Assembly: GCF_002310375.3 (NCBI RefSeq) | Contig: NZ_CP023315.3 | Coordinates: 434,001 to 498,000, forward strand | DNA from: Caulobacter vibrioides | GTDB lineage: Bacteria; Pseudomonadota; Alphaproteobacteria; Caulobacterales; Caulobacteraceae | Direction of reading: 5' to 3' | Length of the DNA: 64,000 bases | Shown: piece after piece, positions 15,063 to 24,523 of the stretch | Position numbering within the stretch: position 1 is the first letter of the stretch | Layout of the letters: each line of letters opens with the position of its first letter | Program-made: the position numbers and the translations under genes | The notes under the pieces: generated by a model | Database searches by the model: none | Told to the model about the DNA's origin: nothing | What the model saw: only the letters and a program-made list of their open reading frames with translations

Positions 15063-17480
15063 TCACCAGGACAGGCCGGCGCGCACCAGCACGGCGGTCT
15101 TGTCCGACATGCCAAAGGCCATCAGGTCAGCAGGCTTGGGCGGCGGGGTCTTGGCCAGGGCGGGCCAGCCGTCGTGGTGCTCCAGCGCGGCGACCTCGAC
15201 CTGTCCGGGGCCGGCGGTCGTGAAGCTCAGCGTGATCCCGTTCGGATCGGGCGCATGATAGGTCAAGCTCGACCACGCGCCGGCCTTGGTCGCTAGGGTG
15301 ATCGGCCGGCCGTTCAGGCGCGGCTGGCTGAGCGGCGTGCTCGGCCGCAGACGCAGGCTCACCACCTCGGCGCCTGGCGCGGGGATCAGGCGGATCAGCA
15401 GGCGGTCTTCGGCCCGGTCGACGGTCAGCTGCGGGCTGGCGACCGGAACGGCGCGGGTCTCCGACATCCAGACCGGTTCCCGCCAGAACGGCGCCAGGGT
15501 CTGCTGGCGGGGCGCGGACCCGCCGTCGTCCGGCAGGGCGGCGCGGGTCCAGGCGTCCAGCTGCGTCAGACCCGCCACGCGCCAGGCCTTGCCGGTGGAC
15601 AGATCGGCGACGTGCAGGGCCTGGGTGATCGCAGGACGCGAAGGCTCACCGCCGAGACGCGCCGCGTTGGCGGTGAGCGCCACGCCGACCAGGGCCATGA
15701 TCCCGGCGGCGCGCCAGGCCCAACGGGTCGCGGCGAAATCGTGGGCCAGCGGCGAGAGGGCCGGCGCGGCCAGCATGGCGAACAGCGCCAGCACGGCCGG
15801 CTCCATCAGGCCCACGCCGGCGAAGGTCCAGGCGCCCCAGGCGGCCAGCTGGGCGGTTGACAGGATCGCCAGCAGGCCGACGACGGTGGTCAAGGCCATG
15901 GCGACCCGCTTGTCCCGGGTCCCACCGATTCCGATGACCAGCGCCGCGCCGACTGCGGCGACCAGCAGCGGCCAAGTCAGCATCACCGTCGCGCCCGGCG
16001 CCAGGACCTGGGCGGCGATCGCCAGCAGCAGCACCACGATCATGCCGCCGATCCACGCGCCCAGCACCTCGGTGCGGAAGCCCAGCGCCAAGGCGGCCAG
16101 AACGCAGGCCGCCAGCCCCAGACCAAGGCCGATCGGATCGAAACCACCGACCAGGCTGCAGGCGCCGCCCAGAACCAGCGCAGCGACGCACGGAATGATC
16201 CGCCGGGCGCCCCGCGCCTGAGCGGTGGCGACGCCCAGCCCCGTCGCCGCCGCCAGCAGGCCCGCGCCCCACAGAAGAAAGTCGAAGCGGGTCAGCAGTC
16301 CGTAGTACCGCTGGACGCCGTCGATCATCAGCAGTCGGCCGACCAGATGCAGCACCAGGCCCGCGCTGGCGGCGGTCAGCAGCAGGCCGGCCGCGCCCCG
16401 CGCGAGCTCCCAGCCGGTCGCGCCACGTCCGGCCAGCGCGCGCCAGGCCGAGAAGGCCACCAGGGCGGCGGCGATCGCCAGCAGCACCCAACCGCCCACC
16501 GGCGGGTAGCTGATCAGGAACAGGCCCAGGACATCGGAATAGATGGCGTTCCGCGCCTTGGCGGGCAGGGACGGCGCGTTCGCCAGCGCTCGAACCGTCG
16601 GCAGCACTTGGTCGCCCATGTGCTGCAGGCTGCCGCGTTGCAGATGGTCCGGCCGAGCCAGCGGCGTGTGATAGGCCAGTTGGTTGTCGATGAAGGCCAG
16701 GTTCAGTCCGGGCAGCCCCTTGTTCACCGCATGAGTGAAATCGGTGTCGTTGGGCATCTTTTCGTAGACGGTCGAAGCCATCGAGTTGGCCGACGGTACC
16801 TTGGCCTCGCGGGCGAAGACGCCGATGAGCGCGCCGTTGCCGGGGCCGGTCTGGAACATCGCTGCGCGACCGGCGTCGCCGCGCGCCTCCATGTTCACCA
16901 CCAGACCGACCCGCGAGAGGCTCGGATCGCGCGCGAAGAAGGCGTCGGCGCCCAGCAGGCCCGCCTCTTCGGCGTCCGTGAACAGGAAGATCACGTCCCG
17001 GGCGTGCGGCCCGCTGGCCTTCAGGGCGCGGGCGATCTCCAGGGCGGCGGCGGTTCCCGACGCATCGTCCGCCGCGCCGGGCGAATTGTGCACCGAGTCA
17101 TAGTGGCTCATCACCAGGATGGCCGGCAGGCTTCGATCTTTGCCCGGCAGCACGCCGACCAGATTCTGCACCGCGGCGGCGCTCAGCGCGCGGCCGTCCT
17201 TGCCCTGCTCAGAGAACCCCTCGCCGGGGCGGACCGACACCTCAAGCCGTAGCGCGTTGATCCGCGCCAGCAGGTGATCGCGAACCCTGACGATCTCCGC
17301 CGAGCCGGTGGGGTGGGGCCTCTGGGCGATCGCCGCGACATCGGCCATGGCGCGATCCGCCGAGAACGCGGTCGCAGGGGCGCTGACCGGAACGGGCGCG
17401 GGCGGGCGCTGGCTCAGCGCGCCGAGGGCCAGCCCCAGCGCGAGACAGATCCAAAATCCGAGGAAGCGAATGGTCTTCAT
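15063..17480 (-). CDS. M28-family membrane metallopeptidase
   Basis: An 805-residue protein with an N-terminal signal anchor, an M28 aminopeptidase domain (about residues 40-310) and at least seven membrane helices (about 325-600), then a C-terminal beta-rich domain. Zinc ligands are visible in MSHYDSV, GAADDASG, DAEEAGLL and the later ME and H in DFTH/AYHT regions. This is the ERMP1-like architecture. The active domain should face the periplasm. It is convergent with the ligase gene by 3 bases and downstream of a TonB receptor, consistent with peptide use. Confidence 0.85.
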   Translation of the reverse strand: MKTIRFLGFWICLALGLALGALSQRPPAPVPVSAPATAFSADRAMADVAAIAQRPHPTGSAEIVRVRDHLLARINALRLEVSVRPGEGFSEQGKDGRALSAAAVQNLVGVLPGKDRSLPAILVMSHYDSVHNSPGAADDASGTAAALEIARALKASGPHARDVIFLFTDAEEAGLLGADAFFARDPSLSRVGLVVNMEARGDAGRAAMFQTGPGNGALIGVFAREAKVPSANSMASTVYEKMPNDTDFTHAVNKGLPGLNLAFIDNQLAYHTPLARPDHLQRGSLQHMGDQVLPTVRALANAPSLPAKARNAIYSDVLGLFLISYPPVGGWVLLAIAAALVAFSAWRALAGRGATGWELARGAAGLLLTAASAGLVLHLVGRLLMIDGVQRYYGLLTRFDFLLWGAGLLAAATGLGVATAQARGARRIIPCVAALVLGGACSLVGGFDPIGLGLGLAACVLAALALGFRTEVLGAWIGGMIVVLLLAIAAQVLAPGATVMLTWPLLVAAVGAALVIGIGGTRDKRVAMALTTVVGLLAILSTAQLAAWGAWTFAGVGLMEPAVLALFAMLAAPALSPLAHDFAATRWAWRAAGIMALVGVALTANAARLGGEPSRPAITQALHVADLSTGKAWRVAGLTQLDAWTRAALPDDGGSAPRQQTLAPFWREPVWMSETRAVPVASPQLTVDRAEDRLLIRLIPAPGAEVVSLRLRPSTPLSQPRLNGRPITLATKAGAWSSLTYHAPDPNGITLSFTTAGPGQVEVAALEHHDGWPALAKTPPPKPADLMAFGMSDKTAVLVRAGLSW

Positions 17481-17561
17481 CGGCGTGCCTCCGGGCTCGA
17501 AAGCGAATCCCCACAGGCATGCTGCGGCGAGACGCGGCGATCCGAAACCCCTCCGGACAAG

Positions 17562-17595
17562 GAAAAAGGGCGACCCGCCAAGCGGATCGCCCTTC
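17562..17595 (-). terminator. Rho-independent terminator after the TonB receptor
   Basis: On the minus strand, a 13-bp stem with one mismatch (AAGGGCGATCCGC with GCGGGTCGCCCTT) is followed by TTTTTCC. It ends the receptor transcript and separates it from the M28 gene. Confidence 0.75.
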
Positions 17596-17650
17596 CCTCT
17601 TCCGAAAGCCGGCGGCGCGGCTGGCGCCGCCGGTCCCCCTCCCGGCAGAA

Positions 17651-20158
17651 CTAGAACTTCGAGCGCAGGGTCACGCCGTAGGTGCGCGGGGCGCCCAGGA
17701 ACGCATTGTACGTGATGGTGTCCAGCGCCGGATTATAGGTCTTCTGGGTGGCGCTGAGACCCGAACCGCCTTGCAGCGGGCCGTTGAAGGCCACCTGCAT
17801 GTACTTCTCGTTCAGCAGGTTCTGACCCCAGAGTTCGACGGTCCAACGATCGTCGTCGCGACCCAGGGCCACGCGGCCGTTGACCACCGTATAGGCCTTC
17901 TGGACCTTCGGCGGGAACAGGTCGGAGCCCGTATTGTATTCCGACGAGTACTTCGCGCCGATGTTGAAGCGAGCCTTCAGGTTGTCGCCGACCGGGGTCT
18001 CATAGGTCACCGAAGCCGAGCCAGAGTACTTGGGCGCCAACGACAGGTTGCTGCCCGGCAGAAGCGCCAGGGCGTTGCCCGGATCGTTGGGGATCGGCTG
18101 CTTGCCATACTTGGTGTCGGCGTAGGTGAAGCCGCTCTGGACGACCAGGCCGCGCACCGGGGTGAACCACATGAAGTCCGCGTCGACGCCCTTCGACGTG
18201 ACCTCGGGGATCGAGCGCACGACGAACGAGGTGCCCAGGAACGTGTTCAGCTGGAAGTCCGTGAACTTCTGCTGGAAGAGGCTGACGTTGAACAGGACGG
18301 TCCGGTTGAAGAGGGTGTTCTTCATACCCAGCTCGTAGCTGTCCACAAACTCGGCCGGGAACGACGTGTCGAAGATCGGGGTCACGCCGGCGCCGCCCGA
18401 CGGCAGGCCATTCGACGACTGGGTGCGATCGAGGTTGAAGCCGCCGCCCTTATAGCCGCGCGCGAACGAGGCGTAGGTGAAGACCTCCGGCGAGAAGCGG
18501 TACGACGCCTTGATGGTGCCGCTCCACTCCTTGTCCGTACGCTCCTGGTTCGTGCCGCGTCCGTTGAACTGCGGGTTGGCCCAGGGCAGGCAAAGGTTGC
18601 CGATGATCGTACCCGCGGCCGCGCCGACGATGCTCGCGATGCGGGCCTGGCCGGCGGCCGACAGGGCCGTGCCGCAGCCGACGCCGCCATCGCTGTTGGT
18701 TTGGAACGTAGCGAGTTCCTTTTTCTCGGCCGTGTAGCGCAGGCCCGCCGTGATCTCGAACGCGTCCGTCACGTGCCACGTGTCGTTCGTAAACAGAGCA
18801 ACGGTGGTGGCGCGTTGATTGTACCGGTCGTAGAGGCCCTGGCCCGGCGTGAATGAGGTGTTCGGCGCGCGGTTCAGGAGGAGTGCGATAAAGTTCGGAA
18901 CCCCGCCCGGCGCGACCGTGCCCGACAGGAGGCGACCCAGATACTGTTCGTACTGGTTGCCGAACAGGAAGTTAGCCCGGTTCTCAAGACGCTCGTCGGC
19001 CAGGAACGCGCCGAACATCCAGTCGAACTTGTCCGACTTGCCGGCCAGCCGCAGTTCCTGGCTGTAGGTCGTGAACTGCGAGTAGTTCGTCCCGTCCTTA
19101 TTGCGATAGGTGATGTCGGCGGTGGTGAAGTCGCCGTCCTGGCCGTTGTCGGTGCGCCATTGGCGAATGGCCGAGATGCTGGTCAGGGAGCCGATCGGCA
19201 GATCAATGTCGCCTTGCAGCGAGACGCCCTTGTCCTCGATCTTGGCGGGCGCGCCGCGGTTCGAGTAGGCGACGCGATCAAACGGATTGGCGGTCGGGGC
19301 CAGGGCGGTCCCGCCCGAAACAGCGCCCAGGATACCAGCCGTCGGACCCGTGCGGATCTGCACCGCGCCGCAGCAGTTTTCGTCGCGGCGGCTGTAGTCG
19401 GCGATGACGCGGAAGGTCGCTTGATCATCGGGAACGAACAGCAGCTGGCCGCGCACCGTGTAGAAGTTCTGGTCCGCGTCCTGCTTGCGCTGGGAGGGAC
19501 CGTTGCCAACGATCACGTCGTTGTAGCCGTCACGCTCGCGCGCGGCGACATACAGGCGTCCCGCCAACTTGTCGCCCATCAGCGGGCCCGTCACCGAGCC
19601 GGACACGCCTTTGGCGTTGTAGTTGCCCAGCGTCACTTCAGCGTTCGCGCCGAAGCCGAACTCGGGCTCCTTGGTGACGACGTTGATGACGCCCGCCGAG
19701 GTGTTCTTGCCGAACAGGGTGCCCTGCGGGCCCTTCAGCACTTCGATGCGTTCCATTTCGCCCAGGTCGCCGAAGCCGACGCCGTTACGGGGGCGATAGA
19801 CGCCGTCGATGACCACGCCGACCGAGCTTTCCAGGCCGGGGTTATCGCCGACGGTGCCGACACCGCGGACGCGCGCGGTGGTCGAGGCTTCTGACGAGGT
19901 CGAGGTGACCGTCAGGCCGGGCGTCAGGATCGTCAGATCCTTGATGTCCCGCACGCCCGTGTCCTGCAGCAGCTTGGCGCCGACGGCGGTGACCACCACC
20001 GGAACGTCCTGCAGGTTTTGTTCCCGCTTCTGGGCGGTGACGATAATGCTATCGACGGTTTGGGCGTCGCTCGTTTGAGCCTGCGCGGCGCTCGTGGCGC
20101 CAAGACCGGCGAGGACAACAGCGGACGCAGTGCCGCAAAGCACCTGGGAAAAGCGCAT
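17651..20158 (-). CDS. TonB-dependent outer-membrane receptor
   Basis: An 835-residue receptor: signal peptide ending near AQA, TonB box region VDSIIVTAQKR, plug domain (about 45-170: DVPVVVTAVGAKLLQDTG, IDGVYRPR, VEVLKGPQGTLFGKN with INVVT), then a 22-strand-type barrel ending in an aromatic C-terminus (YGVTLRSKF). The plug form (QKREQNLQDVPV) is the large Caulobacterales/Sphingomonadales class for nutrients other than classical siderophores; the ligand is unknown. GAGGTAGGAA precedes the ATG. No anti-sigma partner accompanies this one. Confidence 0.93.
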   Translation of the reverse strand: MRFSQVLCGTASAVVLAGLGATSAAQAQTSDAQTVDSIIVTAQKREQNLQDVPVVVTAVGAKLLQDTGVRDIKDLTILTPGLTVTSTSSEASTTARVRGVGTVGDNPGLESSVGVVIDGVYRPRNGVGFGDLGEMERIEVLKGPQGTLFGKNTSAGVINVVTKEPEFGFGANAEVTLGNYNAKGVSGSVTGPLMGDKLAGRLYVAARERDGYNDVIVGNGPSQRKQDADQNFYTVRGQLLFVPDDQATFRVIADYSRRDENCCGAVQIRTGPTAGILGAVSGGTALAPTANPFDRVAYSNRGAPAKIEDKGVSLQGDIDLPIGSLTSISAIRQWRTDNGQDGDFTTADITYRNKDGTNYSQFTTYSQELRLAGKSDKFDWMFGAFLADERLENRANFLFGNQYEQYLGRLLSGTVAPGGVPNFIALLLNRAPNTSFTPGQGLYDRYNQRATTVALFTNDTWHVTDAFEITAGLRYTAEKKELATFQTNSDGGVGCGTALSAAGQARIASIVGAAAGTIIGNLCLPWANPQFNGRGTNQERTDKEWSGTIKASYRFSPEVFTYASFARGYKGGGFNLDRTQSSNGLPSGGAGVTPIFDTSFPAEFVDSYELGMKNTLFNRTVLFNVSLFQQKFTDFQLNTFLGTSFVVRSIPEVTSKGVDADFMWFTPVRGLVVQSGFTYADTKYGKQPIPNDPGNALALLPGSNLSLAPKYSGSASVTYETPVGDNLKARFNIGAKYSSEYNTGSDLFPPKVQKAYTVVNGRVALGRDDDRWTVELWGQNLLNEKYMQVAFNGPLQGGSGLSATQKTYNPALDTITYNAFLGAPRTYGVTLRSKF

Positions 20159-20221
20159 TTCCTACCTCGGTTCGTTGGCCGAAAGCGCTTGCCCGCCTCC
20201 GGCTTGTTTTTCGTTGGTCCG

Positions 20222-20237
20222 TCGAACGACTGTTCGA
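20222..20237. promoter_or_regulatory. Perfect 6-bp inverted repeat, possible operator
   Basis: TCGAAC-GACT-GTTCGA lies in the 244-base gap between the divergent receptor and selO genes. It matches the Gram-positive LexA box (CGAAC-N4-GTTCG), but Caulobacter LexA uses a different direct-repeat site, so another regulator or chance is as likely. Confidence 0.35.
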
Positions 20238-20402
20238 ATGGATAGCCAAGGGTTAGGCGCCATCCCTGGCGTCGGCAAGTGAAATCCCTTGTGGCGAAGG
20301 GTTCCAAGGGGCGCTGTTGCCGGGAAGCGACAGCGTTCGAGCGCCGTCATCGATATTCGAAAGGGGCTTGCGCCGCGCGAGCGACAGACTCATGTGGCGT
20401 GC

Positions 20403-21830
20403 ATGAGTCTGTCGCCCGTCTACCGTCCCGATCCGCGTTTCCAGGCCTTGAGCGAGGCGTTCGCCGATCGGGTTGCGCCGGCGGACTTCCCCGAGACGCG
20501 CCTACGCTTCCGAAACGACCGGGCGGCGGCCTCGGTGGGGTTGGAGGCGCTGAGCGATGACGAGTGGCTGCGGCACTTTGGCCGCTTCCAGCCCTTGCCG
20601 GACAACCAGCCCCACCCCTTGGCTATGCGCTACCACGGGCATCAGTTTCGCGTTTACAATCCTGACCTGGGCGACGGGCGCGGCTTTCTGTTCGGCCAGT
20701 TGCGCGAGGCCGGGACCGATCGCCTTCTGGACCTCGCCACCAAGGGCTCCGGCCAGACCCCTTGGTCCCGGGCGGGCGACGGTCGGCTGACCTTGAAGGG
20801 TGGGGTTCGCGAGATCCTCGCCGCGAGCTTTCTCGAGGCGCTGGGCGTGCCGACCTCAAGAGCCTTCTCCCTGGTGGAGACGGGCGAGGCCTTGACCCGG
20901 GGCGACGAGCCCAGCCCCACGCGGTCGGCGGTGCTGACCCGCCTCTCGCACAGCCATATCCGCTTCGGGACCTTTCAGCGCCTCGCCTATCTCGAGCGCC
21001 GAGACCTGATGGTTCAGCTGGTCGACCATGTCGTCGAGATCTATTTTCCCGGCCTTGCCGACGAGCCCGATCGCCCCGCCGTCCTGATGCGGGCGGTGGT
21101 CGAGGCGAGCGCGCGGCTGCTGGCGCGCTGGATGTCGGCGGGCTTCGTGCACGGGGTTCTGAACACGGACAATATGGTGGTCACGGGCGAGAGCTTTGAC
21201 TACGGCCCTTGGCGGTTCCTGCCGCAGAACGACCCGAACTTCGTCGCCGCCTACTTCGACCATTCGGGGCTTTACAGCTTTGGACGCCAGCCCGAGGCGG
21301 TCTTCTGGAACCTGCAGCAGTTGGCCGGATGCCTGAGCCTGGTGACGGACCAGGCGGGTCTGCTGGACGCACTGAACAGCTTTTCGGACCTTTACCGTGC
21401 GGCGTTGCGCGGTGCGATGCTGGACCGCTTGGGCCTGAAGAGCCAAGGTGCGGCGGCTGACACGACGCTGGTCAACGCCGCCTTCCGCGCCTTGGCGGAT
21501 GGCGGTGAGGCGCTGCGCTGGGAGCCTTTCTTCTTCGATTGGTTCGGCGGCGAGGCGTCGGCGGCGCGGGCGCTTCAAGGGCCGCGCGCACAGCTCTATG
21601 GGAGCGAAGCGTTCATCGCGCTGCGTGGAAGGTTCGCGGACTTTGAGCCCGATCGCCCCGAGCGACTGACGCATTCGGTCTTCGAACACCAAGAGCCCGA
21701 GGAGATGATCATCGACGAGGTTGAGGCGCTTTGGGCGCCGATCGCGCAGGCGGATGATTGGGCCCCTCTGCACGCCAAGCTCGCGAGGATCGAAGCGGTG
21801 AGACAGGCTTACGCGCTCGGGCGACGATAG
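20403..21830 (+). CDS. selO: SelO/YdiU protein adenylyltransferase
   Basis: A 475-residue SelO-family pseudokinase that transfers AMP from ATP to Ser/Thr/Tyr of proteins and is linked to redox stress. Seen: RYHGHQF, GRGFLFGQLRE, DLATKGSGQTPWSRAGDGRL with the nucleotide-binding Lys, REILAASFLEALGVPTSR, HGVLNTDNM (catalytic-loop equivalent) and DYGPW (DFG equivalent). No selenocysteine is indicated. ATG at 20403 places the family start (YRPDPRFQAL) at the right distance; the ribosome site is weak. Confidence 0.9.
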   Translation: MSLSPVYRPDPRFQALSEAFADRVAPADFPETRLRFRNDRAAASVGLEALSDDEWLRHFGRFQPLPDNQPHPLAMRYHGHQFRVYNPDLGDGRGFLFGQLREAGTDRLLDLATKGSGQTPWSRAGDGRLTLKGGVREILAASFLEALGVPTSRAFSLVETGEALTRGDEPSPTRSAVLTRLSHSHIRFGTFQRLAYLERRDLMVQLVDHVVEIYFPGLADEPDRPAVLMRAVVEASARLLARWMSAGFVHGVLNTDNMVVTGESFDYGPWRFLPQNDPNFVAAYFDHSGLYSFGRQPEAVFWNLQQLAGCLSLVTDQAGLLDALNSFSDLYRAALRGAMLDRLGLKSQGAAADTTLVNAAFRALADGGEALRWEPFFFDWFGGEASAARALQGPRAQLYGSEAFIALRGRFADFEPDRPERLTHSVFEHQEPEEMIIDEVEALWAPIAQADDWAPLHAKLARIEAVRQAYALGRR

Positions 21831-21943
21831 GCCGGGAGCCGGACCCGGAACTTTTTTCGTTCGAGAGCGGAACAACCGTCAAGGTTCCGTCTTACAACTG
21901 CGGCACACTGCAACCAGACGAACGCCGCGTGGAGACTCACCCG

Positions 21944-22069
21944 ATGCGCATCTTCCAACCCATCATGCTGGTTTGCGCCGTAGCCATGTCGTTTGTCGGC
22001 GCCCTGGGGATCCCAGGCTGCGCGCGGGCGATCGGCGAGTGCCTCCGCGATCGTCCGGAGCCGGTCTAA
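21944..22069 (+). CDS. Small membrane or secreted protein, 41 aa
   Basis: ATG at 21944, with GGAGAC 9 bases upstream, opens a 41-residue product whose first 25 residues are hydrophobic (PIMLVCAVAMSFVGALG), followed by GCARAIGECLRDR. Two cysteines sit after the hydrophobic segment. It could be a signal peptide with a short mature part or a small membrane protein. It is convergent with the STN-receptor gene. Confidence 0.5.
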   Translation: MRIFQPIMLVCAVAMSFVGALGIPGCARAIGECLRDRPEPV

Positions 22070-22108
22070 GCGCCAGCCTGCGGGCGTTGGGGTGTTGCAC
22101 AAACGCCC

Positions 22109-24502
22109 TTAGAAGTCCGCCGTTAGGCTGAGGCTCCAGGTGCGAGGTCGTTGAGGCGTCACCTGGCGAACCTGGCCGAAGCTGAAGGGATTGCCATAGG
22201 CGAAGGTGTCGCTGGAGCTGTTCCACGGATTGCTGACGAACAGCGCGGCTCGCCATCCGCCGGTCAACACCTGCGCCGATAGCCTGCCGGTGTAGTAGCC
22301 CCCCATGGAGGGCGAGTATCTCGGGTCGAAGGTCAGTTGCGACTTGCCGACATAGCCCGTCTCGGCGGTCAGCATGAGCAAGGCCCAGGGTGTCAGCGAT
22401 TTTTGGTAGACGGCCAGGCCGCCAAACGACACGTCCGGCACGCCCGGCAGCCGCGCAGTGTCGGTAATTCCATAGCCCGGTTCGATGCGGGTCAGCTTCG
22501 GCTTGTTGAACAGGGCGTTGCCGCTGATCGCGAGGCGCGGCGTGATCCGCCATGAGGCTTCGACCTCGACGCCGCGATTGCGTCCATCGCCAATGTTGGC
22601 GGTGTAGGATAGGCCGGACCCGAAATACTGATCGGTCTGGATATCGCGCCAATCCACGACGAAAAGCGCCGTCCGGATGTTCACGCGGCCGCCCAATGGA
22701 TTGAGCGACAGGCCCACCTCGTAGTTCCGCAAATGGTCGGGGTGGAACATCCGACGCGACTCGCTGGGCTTCAGAAGGCCGCCGGAATTGAAGCCGCCAG
22801 CCCGATATCCTTCGGAGGTCAGGACGTAGATCAGTCCGCCGTCGGGGAGGTCCCGCTGCAGGGAAAGCTTTGGAGAGAAGCCGCTAAAGGAGGCCTCTTC
22901 ATCCAGATCGCGTGACTGCCCAGGCGAGGGTACGAGTACGGCGGAGCGGGTGTGCGCCGTCGTGTTGAATACGCGACCGCCGAGCGCGGCCTTCCAGCCT
23001 GCGCCGAGGTCGAGCGTGGCTTCGCCGTAGAGCGCGGACTCGTTCAGTCGATCCTTGCGATCCTCGTTGTAGAGGCCCAGGGACATCCCGCCCGCCCGCG
23101 CGCGCAACTCCGACGCGCTATCCTCGATCGTGGTTGAGATGAACGCGCCCAGCATCCAGCGAAGCCGGCCGATCGCGGGGCCGGTGTAGAGCAGGTCTTC
23201 GACCACCATCTGAAGTCGCGCGCTCTCATCGTAGAGCCCCAGCTCCAAGGCCCCTTCCGAGAACTGGCTGAGGGAGAGGGTGGCGTCGTAGCGGCTGGCG
23301 TAGCGGTGGCTGATATAGCCCGTAACCGACTCGAAGGCGCCCCAATCGCCCGAGCCGCCGATCTTCAGAGAGGCTTGCCCCAGGCGGTTGCGGTGGGTTT
23401 CCCGGACCTGGTTCGCGCGGCGTGGCCCCCCTGCGGCGAGCGTGACATATTGGGTGTCTTTCGAGGACACGCTTTGCCGCGCGACGCCCAGCTTGATCCG
23501 CCAGTCGCCGTGATCCCATCGCCAGGCCGCGCGAGCGCCCCGCCGCGTGGTCTTGTCGACATTCGAGAGGCGTAGGTTGACGTCGTCGAGATAGCCGCCG
23601 TCCTTGTCGCTGTAGACGACGATCCTGCCGGCCGAGGCGCTGCTGGTCGGCACGTTGATCACGCCCTCGAAATGATAGCTGGGCGAGCCCGACTCGGTGC
23701 TCGCGGCGGCAGCGCCCGCCGACGCCGAGAACACGTTGAGCTCAGGAGAGCGGGTGACGATGCGGTAGATCCCGCTCAGCGATCCGCCCCCATAGAGCGC
23801 GCCTTGCGGACCGCGTAGGATTTCGACGCGGTCGACGTCGATCAGCCGCAGGTCAGGGTCGGGGGCGTTGTAGTTGACCGGAACATCGTCGAGATAGGTT
23901 CCGACGGTCGACTGGGTCCGTCCTGTGAACGTTCCATCCGACAGCCCTCGAAGCAGGATCTTGTTCCGGGCCGCCCCGAGGTTGGTCGTGATGAACCCGG
24001 CGGTTTGCCGCGCTACGGCTCCGGTGTCGCCCGCGCCCGAATCTCGCAGCCGCTCTGATCCGATGACACTGACGCCGCCGGGAAGGCTGCCAAGCCGCAG
24101 CGGTCGCTTGCCGGCGCTGACGGTCAGAGGCGCAAGCCAGGCCACCGCCTCGGCGCCCGATCGCGTCGCGACTGACGCCCGCAGTTGAGGGGGCGCTGTC
24201 GGCGGGCGTGGCGAGAACCTCACCGTTCGCGGGTCGACAAAGCTGTAGACGCAGCTCGTTGACTCTACGGCGCGGTCCAGCGCTTCACGTAGCCCGAACG
24301 TTCCGATCAGCGGACGGGCGGGCCCATTGCAGGCCTCGACTCCGCCGACGCTGACACCCATGCGCAGGCCCAGTTCGATCAGGGTTTCAGGGGCGGTGGC
24401 CTTGCGAATATCCAGGCGCACGCGGGCTTCCTCGGCGACCGCAGAGGTGTGTACGCCCAGACCCAGAGCGGTGGCGGCGAAAAGGAAGCGGGCGCGTCTC
24501 AG
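22109..24502 (-). CDS. STN-domain TonB-dependent receptor (FecA-type), apparent CTG start
   Basis: About 797 residues: signal peptide, secretin/TonB short N-terminal (STN) domain (LDIRKATAPETLIELGL on, about 30-95), plug (IGSERLRDSG, LRGLSDGTFTGR, VEILRGPQGALYGGG) and barrel. STN domains signal to a FecR-type anti-sigma factor, and fecR and fecI lie directly upstream. The first ATG/GTG/TTG in frame (GTG 24421) is too late: codons 24502-24422 encode RRARFLFAATALGLG and an AVA-EEA cleavage site. Upstream of that, no ATG, GTG or TTG exists before the fecR TAG. CTG at 24502, with CCAGG 7 bases before it, is the best start. Confidence 0.8.
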   Translation of the reverse strand: MRRARFLFAATALGLGVHTSAVAEEARVRLDIRKATAPETLIELGLRMGVSVGGVEACNGPARPLIGTFGLREALDRAVESTSCVYSFVDPRTVRFSPRPPTAPPQLRASVATRSGAEAVAWLAPLTVSAGKRPLRLGSLPGGVSVIGSERLRDSGAGDTGAVARQTAGFITTNLGAARNKILLRGLSDGTFTGRTQSTVGTYLDDVPVNYNAPDPDLRLIDVDRVEILRGPQGALYGGGSLSGIYRIVTRSPELNVFSASAGAAAASTESGSPSYHFEGVINVPTSSASAGRIVVYSDKDGGYLDDVNLRLSNVDKTTRRGARAAWRWDHGDWRIKLGVARQSVSSKDTQYVTLAAGGPRRANQVRETHRNRLGQASLKIGGSGDWGAFESVTGYISHRYASRYDATLSLSQFSEGALELGLYDESARLQMVVEDLLYTGPAIGRLRWMLGAFISTTIEDSASELRARAGGMSLGLYNEDRKDRLNESALYGEATLDLGAGWKAALGGRVFNTTAHTRSAVLVPSPGQSRDLDEEASFSGFSPKLSLQRDLPDGGLIYVLTSEGYRAGGFNSGGLLKPSESRRMFHPDHLRNYEVGLSLNPLGGRVNIRTALFVVDWRDIQTDQYFGSGLSYTANIGDGRNRGVEVEASWRITPRLAISGNALFNKPKLTRIEPGYGITDTARLPGVPDVSFGGLAVYQKSLTPWALLMLTAETGYVGKSQLTFDPRYSPSMGGYYTGRLSAQVLTGGWRAALFVSNPWNSSSDTFAYGNPFSFGQVRQVTPQRPRTWSLSLTADF

Positions 24503-24523
24503 GGTCGAACCTGGCGCAAGGCG

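Noticed and set aside
20222-20237. Bacillus-type LexA box (CGAAC-N4-GTTCG) suggesting SOS control of selO or the receptor
   Set aside because: Alphaproteobacterial LexA recognises a different spaced site, so a LexA role is not supported; kept only as a generic inverted repeat.
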